A stretch of DNA of 43,772 bases from an uncultured Eubacteriales bacterium. Its GTDB lineage: Bacteria; Bacillota; Clostridia; Lachnospirales; Lachnospiraceae. Where the stretch lies: the NCBI GenBank assembly GCA_900314555.1, contig OMVQ01000096.1, positions 1-43,772 of the forward strand, read 5' to 3'. A model generated the notes under the pieces. The model worked only from the letters and a program-made list of their open reading frames with translations, was not told the DNA's origin and searched no databases. The position numbers were made by a program, and so were the translations under genes. Positions 7,470 through 16,347 of this stretch are shown here, piece by piece (position 1 is the stretch's first letter; the number at the start of each line of letters is the position of its first letter).

Positions 7470-7533
7470 TAAAATGATACCTGGTATTATTTTATACAAC
7501 ATGAATTTGCTTAAGTCTTTAGTAAATTCATGT
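7470..7533 (+). promoter_or_regulatory. Tandem hairpins between subunit K and subunit F genes
   Basis: Hairpin one is a 10-bp stem (7470-7479/7485-7494, one G-U) with loop CCTGG. Hairpin two is a 10-bp stem ACATGAATTT/AAATTCATGT (7499-7508/7524-7533) with a 15-base loop. They fill the only long gap (123 bases) inside the operon. There is no T-run, so mRNA stabilisation or partial uncoupling is more likely than termination. Confidence 0.5.
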
Positions 7534-7570
7534 CTGTCCTGTCACAAAACGCTCCGGAATGGAGACCGGT

Positions 7571-7879
7571 ATGAAGATATTTTTAATCAGTGATAACGTA
7601 GATACCCAGACAGGGTTACGACTCGCTGGTATTGAAGGCGTAGTCGTCCACGAAAAAGGCGAATTAAAAGATGCCTTAAATAATGCCTTATCTGATAAAG
7701 AGATTGGTATTATTCTCATAACAGAGAAATTAAGTTTTGAGTTTCCGGAAATTATAGATGATATAAAGCTTAACCGTAAGCAGCCACTTCTTGTTGAGAT
7801 TCCTGACAGACATGGTAGCGGACGTCGCAGCGACTTTATTACATCTTATGTAAGTGAAGCCATAGGACTTAAACTTTAA
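7571..7879 (+). CDS. ntpF: V-type ATPase subunit F
   Basis: A 102-residue small globular subunit of the central rotor, with the family-typical start MKIFLISDNVDTQTGLRLAG. The pattern is a Rossmann-like alternation of strands and helices, and the segment near residues 50-60 (IGIILITEKL) is typical. An ATG at 7559 is in frame, but GGAG at 7561-7564 lies inside that extension and is well spaced for 7571. It forms the rotor tip with subunit D and contacts subunit C. It lies between K and E in the operon. Confidence 0.88.
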   Translation: MKIFLISDNVDTQTGLRLAGIEGVVVHEKGELKDALNNALSDKEIGIILITEKLSFEFPEIIDDIKLNRKQPLLVEIPDRHGSGRRSDFITSYVSEAIGLKL

Positions 7880-7919
7880 TGTTTTAGCCACATTTTTAAG
7901 TGGCAGAATGCGAGGCAAT

Positions 7920-8492
7920 ATGAATATTAACGATAAATTACAACACTTTATGGAAGTTTCTATGAATTCTGCCATGCAGAAAAAAGCCAGTCTTGTTGAA
8001 GAATATAAAGAGGGCTTAAATATACAATTTGAAAATTATAAGAAAGATGCCATCAAGAAATGGGAAGTTCAGGAACATACCCAGATGGAAAGCATCAGAC
8101 GTGAATTTAGTAAAGATTTTTCTTTACAACAGCAGCATATTCGAAGAAAACTTACTCATAAGAAAGATGATTTAAAAGAATTACTTTTTGATGAAGTACA
8201 GAAAATGTTAAATGACTATTTTGAAACAGAGGATTATAAGAATCTTCTGGTAAATGAGATAAAATCTTCTATTGAAATAGCACCTGAATCAGATATTACA
8301 ATATATATTGACCCTTTAGATGCTGACAAAAAAGATTATCTTGAAGCTAAAACAGGTGTAGCCATATCTATAAGTAAATATTCTTTCGGCAGAGGAATGA
8401 GAGCAATTATTCCTGCCAGAAATATTCTTGTAGACAACTCATTTAATTACAAGATAAATGAAATAAAAACTGACTACACAATTACATTTTAG
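7920..8492 (+). CDS. ntpE: V-type ATPase subunit E (peripheral stalk)
   Basis: A 190-residue protein. The first 110 residues are a long charged helix rich in Lys, Glu and Gln, and the last 80 form the mixed alpha/beta domain that binds the catalytic head. This is the E-subunit design, pairing with the H/G coiled coil encoded first in the operon. An ATG at 7908 would add four residues; GAGG at 7912-7915 favours 7920. A small hairpin GCCAC/GTGGC (7887-7904) lies just upstream. Primary sequence is poorly conserved in this family, so position in the operon carries much of the weight. Confidence 0.85.
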   Translation: MNINDKLQHFMEVSMNSAMQKKASLVEEYKEGLNIQFENYKKDAIKKWEVQEHTQMESIRREFSKDFSLQQQHIRRKLTHKKDDLKELLFDEVQKMLNDYFETEDYKNLLVNEIKSSIEIAPESDITIYIDPLDADKKDYLEAKTGVAISISKYSFGRGMRAIIPARNILVDNSFNYKINEIKTDYTITF

Positions 8493-8503
8493 GAGGTTGC
8501 TCC

Positions 8504-10276
8504 ATGAATAATGAATTAACAGGTAAAATTTATGGTATAAACGGACCGGTCATCTACATAAAAGGTCGTACCGCATTTAAAATGGGCGAAATGGTCTATG
8601 TTAGTGATGAGAAATTAGTCGGTGAAGTAATCGGACTTACATCTGAGATGACAACAATCCAGGTATATGAAGAGACCTCAGGTCTTAAACCCGGAGACCT
8701 TGTATATTCAACAGTAAGTTCTATATTCGTTACTCTTGCACCCGGTATCATTAACAACATATTCGATGGTATCGAACGTCCATTAAGTGATATTGCTAAA
8801 CAGTCCGGTATCTATATTTCAAGAGGTATCAGTGTAGATTCCCTTGATACTTCTAAGAAATGGAATACTCATATTACAGTAGCACCCGGTGATGAAGTCC
8901 AGGGTGGTACAATAATAGCTGAAGTACCGGAGACTTCTGCTATTGTTCATAAATGTATGGTTCCTCCATATATTTCAGGTACAGTTAAAAGTGTTGTATC
9001 TGACGGTGATTATACTATTAATGAAACTATCGTAACCATCACACAGAAAGATGGTACAGACTTAGAACTTACAATGACACAGAAATGGCCAATTCGAGTT
9101 CCACGTCCTATTAACAAGCGTTTTCCATCTACGAAGCCACTTGTTACAGGTCAGCGTATTCTTGATACACTCTTCCCTATTGCTAAAGGTGGTACAGCAG
9201 CTATTCCAGGTGGTTTCGGTACAGGTAAGACAATGACACAGCACCAGATAGCTAAATGGTCTGATGCCGACATTATCGTATACATCGGTTGTGGTGAGCG
9301 TGGTAATGAGATGACACAGGTTCTTGAAGATTTCTCTAAGTTAGTTGATCCTAAGTCAGGTAATCCTCTTATGGATAGAACCACTCTTATTGCAAATACA
9401 TCTAATATGCCTGTGGCTGCCCGTGAGGCAAGTATTTACACAGGTATTACACTTGCTGAATATTACAGAGATATGGGTTACCATGTAGCAATTATGGCAG
9501 ACTCAACATCAAGATGGGCAGAGGCTCTTCGTGAATTATCAGGCCGTCTTGAAGAGATGCCTGCTGAAGAAGGTTTCCCTGCATACCTTGCAAGTAAGTT
9601 ATCAGCATTCTATGAAAGAGCAGGTTATGTACAGAATCTTAACTGTACAGAGGGTTCAGTATCTATAATCGGTGCTGTTTCTCCACAGGGTGGTGATTTC
9701 TCAGAGCCTGTTACACAGAATACTAAACGTTTCGTGAGATGTTTCTGGGGACTTGATAAATCACTTGCTTATGCAAGACATTTCCCAGCCATTCACTGGC
9801 TTACAAGTTATTCAGAATATTTATTAGACCTTGCACCTTGGTATAATGAAAATGTTGCAAACGATTTCGTATCTAACAGAAATGAGATTCTTGCAATACT
9901 TAACCAGGAAAGCAGTCTTATAGAGATAGTTAAACTTATTGGTAGTGATGTTCTTCCTGATGACCAGAAGCTGACACTTGAAATTGCGCGTGTTATACGT
10001 CTTGGTTTCTTACAACAGAATGCTTTCCATAAAGATGATACCTGCGTATCACTTGAGAAGCAGAATCTTATGATGAGAACAATTTTATACCTCAATAATA
10101 AAGCCCGCGCACTTATCGGACTTGGTATGCCAATGAGTGTATTAAAAGAAAATGATATTTTCGAGAAAATAATAGCAATCAAATACGACATTCCAAATGA
10201 CCACTTGGAAATGTTTGATGATTATAAGAAATATATTGATACATTCTATGATGAAGTAATGAGAAAGAATGGATAG
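8504..10276 (+). CDS. ntpA: V-type ATPase catalytic subunit A
   Basis: A 590-residue catalytic subunit that hydrolyses or makes ATP in the A3B3 head. The P-loop is GGFGTGKT near residue 235, followed by the CGERGNEM block with the catalytic glutamate. The bulge domain characteristic of A (absent in B) lies between about residues 115 and 185. The [13 protein letters not shown] block is exact. GGAGG precedes the ATG. It lies between E and B with gaps of 11-13 bases, so the head and stalk genes are tightly coupled. Confidence 0.96.
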   Translation: MNNELTGKIYGINGPVIYIKGRTAFKMGEMVYVSDEKLVGEVIGLTSEMTTIQVYEETSGLKPGDLVYSTVSSIFVTLAPGIINNIFDGIERPLSDIAKQSGIYISRGISVDSLDTSKKWNTHITVAPGDEVQGGTIIAEVPETSAIVHKCMVPPYISGTVKSVVSDGDYTINETIVTITQKDGTDLELTMTQKWPIRVPRPINKRFPSTKPLVTGQRILDTLFPIAKGGTAAIPGGFGTGKTMTQHQIAKWSDADIIVYIGCGERGNEMTQVLEDFSKLVDPKSGNPLMDRTTLIANTSNMPVAAREASIYTGITLAEYYRDMGYHVAIMADSTSRWAEALRELSGRLEEMPAEEGFPAYLASKLSAFYERAGYVQNLNCTEGSVSIIGAVSPQGGDFSEPVTQNTKRFVRCFWGLDKSLAYARHFPAIHWLTSYSEYLLDLAPWYNENVANDFVSNRNEILAILNQESSLIEIVKLIGSDVLPDDQKLTLEIARVIRLGFLQQNAFHKDDTCVSLEKQNLMMRTILYLNNKARALIGLGMPMSVLKENDIFEKIIAIKYDIPNDHLEMFDDYKKYIDTFYDEVMRKNG

Positions 10277-10289
10277 GAGGTATTAGAAA

Positions 10290-11690
10290 ATGGCTATTGA
10301 ATATTTAGGTCTTAGTGAAATAAAAGGCCCTCTTGTAGCACTAGAAGGTGTTTCTAATGCCGCATATGATGAAATTGTTGAACTTACATTAGATAATGAT
10401 CCTCATAAGAAGCTTGGAAGAATTATTGAGATTTACGAAGATAAGGCTATTATCCAGGTATTTGAGGGTTCAGAGAATATGTCACTTACAAATACCCATA
10501 CAAAACTTACAGGACACCCACTTATGATTCCTCTTTCTTTAGACATATTAGGAAGAACATTTAATGGTATCGGTAAACCAATCGATGGTATGGGACCAAT
10601 CATTTCTGATATAAAGAGAGATGTTAATGGTAAGCCACTTAACCCTGTAACTCGTGAATATCCACGTAACTACATCAGAACAGGTATATCTGCAATTGAT
10701 GGACTTACAACACTTATTCGTGGACAGAAGCTTCCTATCTTCTCTGGAAATGGTCTTCCACATAATGAACTTGCAGCACAGATTGTTAAACAGGCTTCTC
10801 TTGGAGATGACTCTGACGAAGAACTTGTAGTAATCTTTGGTGCAATGGGTGTTAAACATGATGTAGCTGATTATTTCAGAAAGACATTTGATGAAAGTGG
10901 TGTATCTGACCACGTTGTAATGTTCTTAAATCTTGCAAATGATCCTGTTGTAGAAAGACTTATTACTCCTAAGGTTGCTTTAACGGCTGCTGAATACCTT
11001 GCATTTGATGAGGGTAAACACGTTCTTGTAATCTTAACTGATATGACATCATTTGCAGAGGCTATGCGTGAGGTTTCATCTTCAAAAGGCGAGATTCCAT
11101 CACGTAAAGGTTATCCCGGATATTTATACAGTGAACTTGCAACTATCTATGAACGTGCAGGTATCGCTAACAACAGTAAGGGTTCTGTAACCCAGATTCC
11201 TATACTTACAATGCCTAACGATGATATTACTCACCCAATTCCTGACTTAACAGGATATATTACTGAGGGACAGATAGTTCTAGACCGTACATTACATGGT
11301 CAGTCAATCTATCCTCCAATTAATGTTCTACCATCACTTTCACGTCTTATGAAAGATGGTATCGGTGAAGGCTTCACAAGAGACGACCACCAGTCAGTTG
11401 CTAACCAGTTATTCTCATCATATGCTAAAGTTGGTGAGGCAAGAGCCTTAGCATCAGTAATCGGTGAAGATGAACTTTCTGATACTGATAAGAAATATCT
11501 TGCATTTGGTAACGCATTTGAACGTCATTTTGTAGGACAGAAAGACTACGAGAACAGAGATATCATCACTACCTTGGATTTAGGCTGGAAATTACTTCAT
11601 ATGCTTCCTAAGGAAGAATTAGACCGAATCGATACTAAGATTCTTGATAAGTATTATGATAATTATACAGACGATTTAGAGCTTAATTAA
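10290..11690 (+). CDS. ntpB: V-type ATPase regulatory subunit B
   Basis: A 466-residue non-catalytic nucleotide-binding subunit alternating with A in the hexameric head. It lacks a true Walker A (the place reads [14 protein letters not shown]) as expected for B. It has the conserved [17 protein letters not shown] block and the arginine-finger region [19 protein letters not shown]. Start has GGAGG nine bases upstream. Confidence 0.96.
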   Translation: MAIEYLGLSEIKGPLVALEGVSNAAYDEIVELTLDNDPHKKLGRIIEIYEDKAIIQVFEGSENMSLTNTHTKLTGHPLMIPLSLDILGRTFNGIGKPIDGMGPIISDIKRDVNGKPLNPVTREYPRNYIRTGISAIDGLTTLIRGQKLPIFSGNGLPHNELAAQIVKQASLGDDSDEELVVIFGAMGVKHDVADYFRKTFDESGVSDHVVMFLNLANDPVVERLITPKVALTAAEYLAFDEGKHVLVILTDMTSFAEAMREVSSSKGEIPSRKGYPGYLYSELATIYERAGIANNSKGSVTQIPILTMPNDDITHPIPDLTGYITEGQIVLDRTLHGQSIYPPINVLPSLSRLMKDGIGEGFTRDDHQSVANQLFSSYAKVGEARALASVIGEDELSDTDKKYLAFGNAFERHFVGQKDYENRDIITTLDLGWKLLHMLPKEELDRIDTKILDKYYDNYTDDLELN

Positions 11691-11716
11691 TTGTATTTGA
11701 GAAAGGTATGGTATAT

Positions 11717-12349
11717 ATGAATCCAAATACATTCCCCACAAAAGGCAATCTCATAATTGCCAAGAACTCTTTAGCTCTTGCTAAACAGGGATATGAGTTA
11801 ATGGATAAGAAAAGAAACATACTTATTCGTGAACTAATGGAGCTTATCTCAAAGGCAGAGAGTATTCAGAGTAAAATTGATAACACATATACAGAAGCAT
11901 ATAAGGCTTTACAGAAAGCTAATATTGAAATGGGTATTAACGAAGTAAATGCATTTGCATACGCAATTCCTATCGAAGATTCCATTAAGATTAAAACACG
12001 TAGTATTATGGGTACTGAAATTCCTCTTGTCGAATATGATAAGGAAAGAAAAGATACTCCTGACTATGCATTCTATAGCACCAGAGAATCTTTAGATGCT
12101 GCAAAGCATGGATTTGAAAAGGTTAAGGAGCTTACCATTGAACTGTCTATGGTAGAGAATTCTGCTTACCGTCTTGCCCACAATATTAAGAAAACACAGA
12201 AACGTGCTAATGCACTTCAGAATATTACAATTCCTGCTTACGAGGAGTTAACCACTACTATTTCAAATGCATTAGAGGAAAAAGAACGTGAAGAATTTAC
12301 ACGACTTAAAGTTATTAAGCGTATGAATTCCGGCAAACAGAGCCGATAA
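11717..12349 (+). CDS. ntpD: V-type ATPase subunit D (rotor shaft)
   Basis: A 210-residue protein made mostly of two long antiparallel helices, forming the central rotor axle inside the A3B3 head. Family landmarks are the start MNPNTFPTKGNLIIAKNSL with its conserved Pro-Thr-Lys, and the C-terminal RRVNALE-like segment, here KRANALQNITIPAYEEL. An in-frame ATG at 11708 is only one base after GAAAGG, so 11717 is preferred. It is the last gene of the operon, followed by a terminator 43 bases on. Confidence 0.92.
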   Translation: MNPNTFPTKGNLIIAKNSLALAKQGYELMDKKRNILIRELMELISKAESIQSKIDNTYTEAYKALQKANIEMGINEVNAFAYAIPIEDSIKIKTRSIMGTEIPLVEYDKERKDTPDYAFYSTRESLDAAKHGFEKVKELTIELSMVENSAYRLAHNIKKTQKRANALQNITIPAYEELTTTISNALEEKEREEFTRLKVIKRMNSGKQSR

Positions 12350-12391
12350 TATACTTAAATGATATTTTATATCCGGCTTATACGAGAGATA

Positions 12392-12423
12392 ACCATACTT
12401 CAATTGAGGTATGGTCATTTTTC
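12392..12423 (+). terminator. Terminator of the V-type ATPase operon
   Basis: ACCATACTTC (12392-12401) pairs with GAGGTATGGT (12406-12415), ten pairs with one G-U and an AATT loop, followed by a T-rich tail. Confidence 0.85.
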
Positions 12424-12498
12424 TGTTTAAACACATTTAACAATATATCTATATATTATGCAACAAAATATTTTTATATTAAACGTAACATTAATTAG

Positions 12499-12527
12499 TT
12501 GCATTTTTATTTTATATTGTGTATAAT
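12499..12527 (+). promoter_or_regulatory. Promoter of the D,D-carboxypeptidase gene
   Basis: TTGCAT at 12499-12504, exactly 17 bases, TATAAT at 12522-12527, about 35 bases before the ATG at 12562. Confidence 0.75.
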
Positions 12528-12561
12528 AATATCTATCAAATTGAAAGGCAGATTTTTCCTT

Positions 12562-14040
12562 ATGAATAAAGTAAATAACAGATGCAGAACATCTTCTTCT
12601 CCTGCATTTTACAGATATATAAGTATTTTATTAACATTAGCCATGATTTTTTCAATGTTTATCCACAATTCAGAAGTAAATGTATACGCAGATGGTGAAC
12701 AAAACTGGCCTGCCTACCCTGACATTTACGCAGAGACCGGAGTTCTGATTGAAGCCTCTACCGGTGCAGTTTTATACGATAAGGACTGTCATAAGAGAAT
12801 GTATCCTGCAAGTATTACAAAGATTCTTACTACTTTAATTGCATTAGAGAATGGTAATCTGTCAGATATGGTTGAATATTATCACTATGACATATATTCT
12901 TTAGAACCGGGTGCTGCTCACATTGCCAGACAGGAAGGCGAATTATTATCATTAAAAGATTCCCTTTATGCTGTTATGCTTAAATCAGCTAATGAAGCAG
13001 CTAACGCTGTTGCAGAATATGTAGCCCGAAAAACTGATGCCTATGCACAGAAGATAGCTGAACTTAAAGCATCAGGCCAGGAATACGACGAATCAAAAGT
13101 TGCAATTTCTGTATTTGCAGATATGATGAATGCCCGCGCTAAAGAAGCAGGCGCTCTCGACAGCCATTTTGCCAATCCTCATGGTTTGTTCTTAGAGGAC
13201 CACTACACTACTTGTTATGATATGGCTATGATTACAAGAGCTGCAGCTTCAAATGATGAATTTCTTAAAATAGAATCTAATACTACATATACTATTCCTG
13301 CTACTAATAAGCAATCTGAGACACTGCCTATAGCTAACAGACATCAGATGATGTTTCCTAATAATCCTGTTTATTATGAGGGAATCTTAGGTGGTAAGAC
13401 GGGATATGTTGACCAGTCAGGTACAACACTTGTTACATTCGCAAGACGTAATGGTATGACACTTATAAGTGTTGTTATGCGTTCTAACAGTGCAAATGTA
13501 TATAATGATACTAAGTTATTATTAGATTATGGTTTTAATAATTTCTCACTTTCAAATGTATCGGAGAATGAAAAGAATTTCTCTTTTAGTAATTCAACTA
13601 ACAAACTTGATACTGTTTTTGGTTCAAGTACACCTCTTATAGAATTAGGTACAGAAGGAAATGTTGTACTTCCTAAAGGTGTTACACTTGCAGATTGTAA
13701 ATCTGAATTAAACTTTTTAGATTCTTCAGAACAGACCGATGGTAAGATTGCTAATATAGCTTATTATTATGCGGACAAGAATGTCGGAGGAACTTCTCTT
13801 GTTCTTAATTCAAATGATAACTCATTTGAATTTGGACCAAAGAAGAATACCAAATCTAATACAAGCAAATCTAAGAAAGGCTCCATAAATATAAATATTT
13901 GGATTCTGCTAACAATAGTTATAATTATAATAGCCATAATCTTAGTCATAAGATATACAAGAGTTATTCAGAACTTTAACCGAAAACGTAAACGTCGTAA
14001 TAGAAGACGCAGACGACAGAAACGTTCCGGCATACGTTAA
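12562..14040 (+). CDS. D-alanyl-D-alanine carboxypeptidase (S11, PBP5-like), membrane anchored
   Basis: A 492-residue penicillin-binding protein that trims the terminal D-Ala of peptidoglycan stem peptides outside the cell. All three active-site motifs are present: S84-I-T-K87, S142-A-N144 and K279-T-G281. A signal segment lies at about 17-35. The C-terminus has a membrane span near 447-470 instead of the usual amphipathic anchor. It is followed by a very basic cytoplasmic tail of about 20 residues made almost wholly of Arg and Lys. The open frame extends to 12499, but that overlaps the -35 box, so the ATG at 12562 is used. It may be co-transcribed with the recombinase-like gene 37 bases downstream. 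Confidence 0.93.
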   Translation: MNKVNNRCRTSSSPAFYRYISILLTLAMIFSMFIHNSEVNVYADGEQNWPAYPDIYAETGVLIEASTGAVLYDKDCHKRMYPASITKILTTLIALENGNLSDMVEYYHYDIYSLEPGAAHIARQEGELLSLKDSLYAVMLKSANEAANAVAEYVARKTDAYAQKIAELKASGQEYDESKVAISVFADMMNARAKEAGALDSHFANPHGLFLEDHYTTCYDMAMITRAAASNDEFLKIESNTTYTIPATNKQSETLPIANRHQMMFPNNPVYYEGILGGKTGYVDQSGTTLVTFARRNGMTLISVVMRSNSANVYNDTKLLLDYGFNNFSLSNVSENEKNFSFSNSTNKLDTVFGSSTPLIELGTEGNVVLPKGVTLADCKSELNFLDSSEQTDGKIANIAYYYADKNVGGTSLVLNSNDNSFEFGPKKNTKSNTSKSKKGSININIWILLTIVIIIIAIILVIRYTRVIQNFNRKRKRRNRRRRRQKRSGIR

Positions 14041-14077
14041 TATTTTAATAGAATTTTAATAGAAAAGAGGTAATATT

Positions 14078-14827
14078 ATGGGTTGGGTAGCACCAATAAA
14101 GGACGATGAAACTTTAGAAAGATTTAAACAGGCATTAAGAAAAGTAGACGATAAATATTATATTATGTTTCAAATTGGAATTGGAACAGGTATGGCACTT
14201 CAGGAGATACTTAAATTAAAGAATAAAGATGTTAAAGGCAAATCTTCTATTTCCGTATCCATAGGTGCCAGAGAGATAGTAACAACTTATGAATTTTCTG
14301 AAGAAGACCAAAAAATTATTGATGAATTAGTCAAAGACAAGGATCCTGATGGATATCTTATACTTGGTCACACTAATTCTACTGCACCTTTATCAAGAGA
14401 ACAGGCATACAGAGTATTTAAGGCTGTAGGTCAGTCAGTTGGAATATCTGCAATTGGTGCCCAGACAATGAGAAAAACTTACGCCTGGAGATATTACAAA
14501 TCTACCGGTGATATAACATATCTTCAGCATATGTTTAATCACGCTTCACCTGCCATAACTTACAGATACATTGGCGAGAAACCTAATATTCAGGTAGTAT
14601 TAAGAAAAAATACCGCTGAAGAGAATGAGCGAAGCAGATATCTCTTATATCTTAATGATACAGGAAGAAAGAGATTAACAGCCGCTATTGATGAACTTGC
14701 AGCTATCCGTAATAAATTCGACGATCCTACTAATAATGATTCTTTCTATGGTTGTGTTGATTGTTTCTTAGAAGAACTTGATGGATTAATTGAGAATTAT
14801 AAACAGTCACTTCCGGATAATGAATAA
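14078..14827 (+). CDS. Tyrosine-recombinase-like protein with degenerate active site
   Basis: A 249-residue protein resembling the catalytic domain of XerC/XerD/phage integrases without the usual N-terminal DNA-core-binding domain. Aligning by eye, the first catalytic Arg of TGxR is Ala40 (TGMA). The H-x-L-R-H box reads Q129-T-M-R132-K133, keeping Arg but losing both His. The later His155 and the nucleophile position Tyr164 are retained. Loss of Arg I normally abolishes strand cleavage, so a non-catalytic DNA-binding or regulatory role is likely. The C-terminal 60 residues are helical and charged and outside the recombinase fold. The gene follows the carboxypeptidase and is not part of any visible mobile element. 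Confidence 0.75.
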   Translation: MGWVAPIKDDETLERFKQALRKVDDKYYIMFQIGIGTGMALQEILKLKNKDVKGKSSISVSIGAREIVTTYEFSEEDQKIIDELVKDKDPDGYLILGHTNSTAPLSREQAYRVFKAVGQSVGISAIGAQTMRKTYAWRYYKSTGDITYLQHMFNHASPAITYRYIGEKPNIQVVLRKNTAEENERSRYLLYLNDTGRKRLTAAIDELAAIRNKFDDPTNNDSFYGCVDCFLEELDGLIENYKQSLPDNE

Positions 14828-14837
14828 TAAGAATAAA

Positions 14838-14927
14838 GAATGTCGCTTGCGACATTCTCCGCCTGCGGCGGGTTGCGATAGCAACATTTTCTGCTCCGCC
14901 GCAGTGCGATCCTTGCGGAGCGTTTTT
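14838..14927 (+). terminator. Cluster of GC-rich hairpins ending in a terminator
   Basis: Four hairpins follow directly: GAATGTCG/CGACATTC (14838-14845/14850-14857, CTTG loop), CCGCC/GGCGG (14859-14863/14867-14871), GTTGC/GCAAC (14872-14876/14881-14885, GATA loop), and GCTCCGC/GCGGAGC (14893-14899/14915-14921) followed by GTTTTT. The block is far richer in G and C than its surroundings. The last hairpin works as a terminator for the plus strand. Confidence 0.6.
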
Positions 14928-15019
14928 ACTTACTAGGACAATTTCAACGAAATTTCCTAGTAAGTAAAAAACTTAGAATAATATTAAGTATTTTTCTTAA
15001 TTATTATTCTAAGTTTTTT
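14923..15019. terminator. Two long bidirectional terminator hairpins between convergent genes
   Basis: The first hairpin pairs 14923-14938 with 14955-14970 (16 bp) and continues through a single bulge with AATTTC/GAAATT and a three-base loop. The second pairs 14966-14982 with 15003-15019 (17 bp, flanked by A- and T-runs) and then TTAAG/CTTAA. They overlap by five bases, so both cannot be fully formed at once. They separate the plus-strand recombinase-like gene from the minus-strand exonuclease gene. Bases 15020-15094 hold nothing I recognise. Confidence 0.75.
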
Positions 15020-15094
15020 ATTTAAAAATTAATCAATTAATGTTTATTGCTTATTAATCCATTTTGATATATTATCCCATATATCTCTTGACTT

Positions 15095-16045
15095 TTATTG
15101 TTTCTGTGTTCTACGCTTCTGCCTTCTCTTCTCTTTAATTGCTTCTTTCCTGCCAACTATATGATTATACTTCTCTTCATTTATCAGATATACTTTTCTT
15201 ATTCCATAGTATTTCTCTTCATTATATAACTTCTTAATATTGATTATGCCCTCTAACAGACCATGTTCTTCACATTTAGCTACACATAGATATTTCGCCC
15301 CATCTGAAAACCATCTTATCTTCTTACGGCATTTTTTCATACATTCCGGACATCTGGTAATGTGAAGATTTGTATTCTCTAATAACTCCTCTTTATTATC
15401 AAATATAGGTGTAATATATTCATTATTTGTCCCTAAATCAATATCTTTTGCTATTCTCTCTGTCTCTGGCAGACAACAATGGTCGATTGAAATATATTTT
15501 CTTATATTTTCCTTATCTAATCTGCATAGAATTTCTGATGTATACATCGCATCGCCTAATGCTCTGTGGTATACGCTTTTATGGTTAATCTTTAAGAAAT
15601 TGACTGCCTTTTCTAACGACATCTGTTCGATTTCTTCCTTATATTCTACACTGAGAATCTTCTGTATATCTATATATTTAAAAGGATATTTCCATGGTAT
15701 CTCAATATTATGGTATCTCATATTACATTGCAATTCATACAAGTCCTGATTACCATATGTACAGAATACATAATCGTCACCACACCATCTTAAGAACTCT
15801 TTAATAACATATTTGAAATTCCGTTCATTAGCAAAATCTCTGTCCTGTAATTTCGTAATTCCAGTGACTATTGGATGTATCTTCTTAAATAATTCAGGCT
15901 TTATCAATTTCTGATATGTACCTTTTTTCTTAAAATTATCATCTAATTTTACTGCACCAATCTCTATAATCTCAAATAATAACTGTGAATTATGGTCTTG
16001 TTTAATTGCCTGATTCCATTCTAAATCTAACACTATATAATTCAT
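15095..16045 (-). CDS. DEDDh 3'-5' exonuclease with C-terminal zinc-binding tail (KapD-like)
   Basis: A 316-residue exonuclease. The RNase T/DnaQ-type domain has metal-binding D7 and E9 in VLDLEWNQ, D101 in YGNQDLYEL, and the third motif H160-RALGD165, giving the DEDDh set. It is likely to trim RNA or single-stranded DNA. After residue 225 a cysteine cluster (C232-PEC235, C239, C254, C258) suggests a small zinc ribbon. The last 25 residues are strongly basic. KapD-type proteins of this architecture were named as sporulation inhibitors in Bacillus, but the function here is unknown. Monocistronic. Confidence 0.85.
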   Translation of the reverse strand: MNYIVLDLEWNQAIKQDHNSQLLFEIIEIGAVKLDDNFKKKGTYQKLIKPELFKKIHPIVTGITKLQDRDFANERNFKYVIKEFLRWCGDDYVFCTYGNQDLYELQCNMRYHNIEIPWKYPFKYIDIQKILSVEYKEEIEQMSLEKAVNFLKINHKSVYHRALGDAMYTSEILCRLDKENIRKYISIDHCCLPETERIAKDIDLGTNNEYITPIFDNKEELLENTNLHITRCPECMKKCRKKIRWFSDGAKYLCVAKCEEHGLLEGIINIKKLYNEEKYYGIRKVYLINEEKYNHIVGRKEAIKEKRRQKRRTQKQ

Positions 16046-16147
16046 ATTTGCACCACATTCTATCTGCTTACAATAATTTTTATATAATACTTACTATGCT
16101 GCATTTATCATACATTCACATAGCACTTACCACATAATAACTTTATA

Positions 16148-16181
16148 TAAAATACTGCAAACCCAAACTAAAGGTTTGCAG
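16148..16181 (-). terminator. Terminator of tRNA-Arg
   Basis: On the minus strand CTGCAAACC/GGTTTGCAG (16181-16173/16163-16155) forms a nine-bp stem followed by TATTTTA, 14 bases after the tRNA end. Confidence 0.75.
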
Positions 16182-16194
16182 CATTACATTCAAG

Positions 16195-16268
16195 CGTTCC
16201 CGAGGTGATTCGAACACCCGACCTACCGCTTAGGAGGCGGTCGCTCTATCCAGCTGAGCTACGGAAAC
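16195..16268 (-). tRNA. tRNA-Arg (CCT)
   Basis: A complete 74-base cloverleaf on the minus strand. The acceptor GTTTCCG/CGGGAAC has one G-U pair. The D-arm contains AGCTCAGCTGGATAGAGC, the anticodon stem ACCGC/GCGGT encloses loop CTCCTAA with anticodon CCT at 16232-16234, and the T-arm GGGTG/CACCT-type stem encloses TTCGAAT. The discriminator is G at 16195. CCA is not encoded. It reads AGG codons. Confidence 0.95.
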
Positions 16269-16284
16269 ATTTTCAACATATCAA

Positions 16285-16313
16285 ATTTTATCATATATGT
16301 TATTTATCGTCAA
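16285..16313 (-). promoter_or_regulatory. Promoter of tRNA-Arg
   Basis: Minus strand: TTGACG (16313-16308), 17 bases, TAAAAT (16290-16285) with an extended -10 TGA immediately upstream, about 16 bases before the tRNA 5' end. Confidence 0.75.
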
Positions 16314-16347
16314 GTAATCTTGGTTTACATAACTTTTATATATCTTG

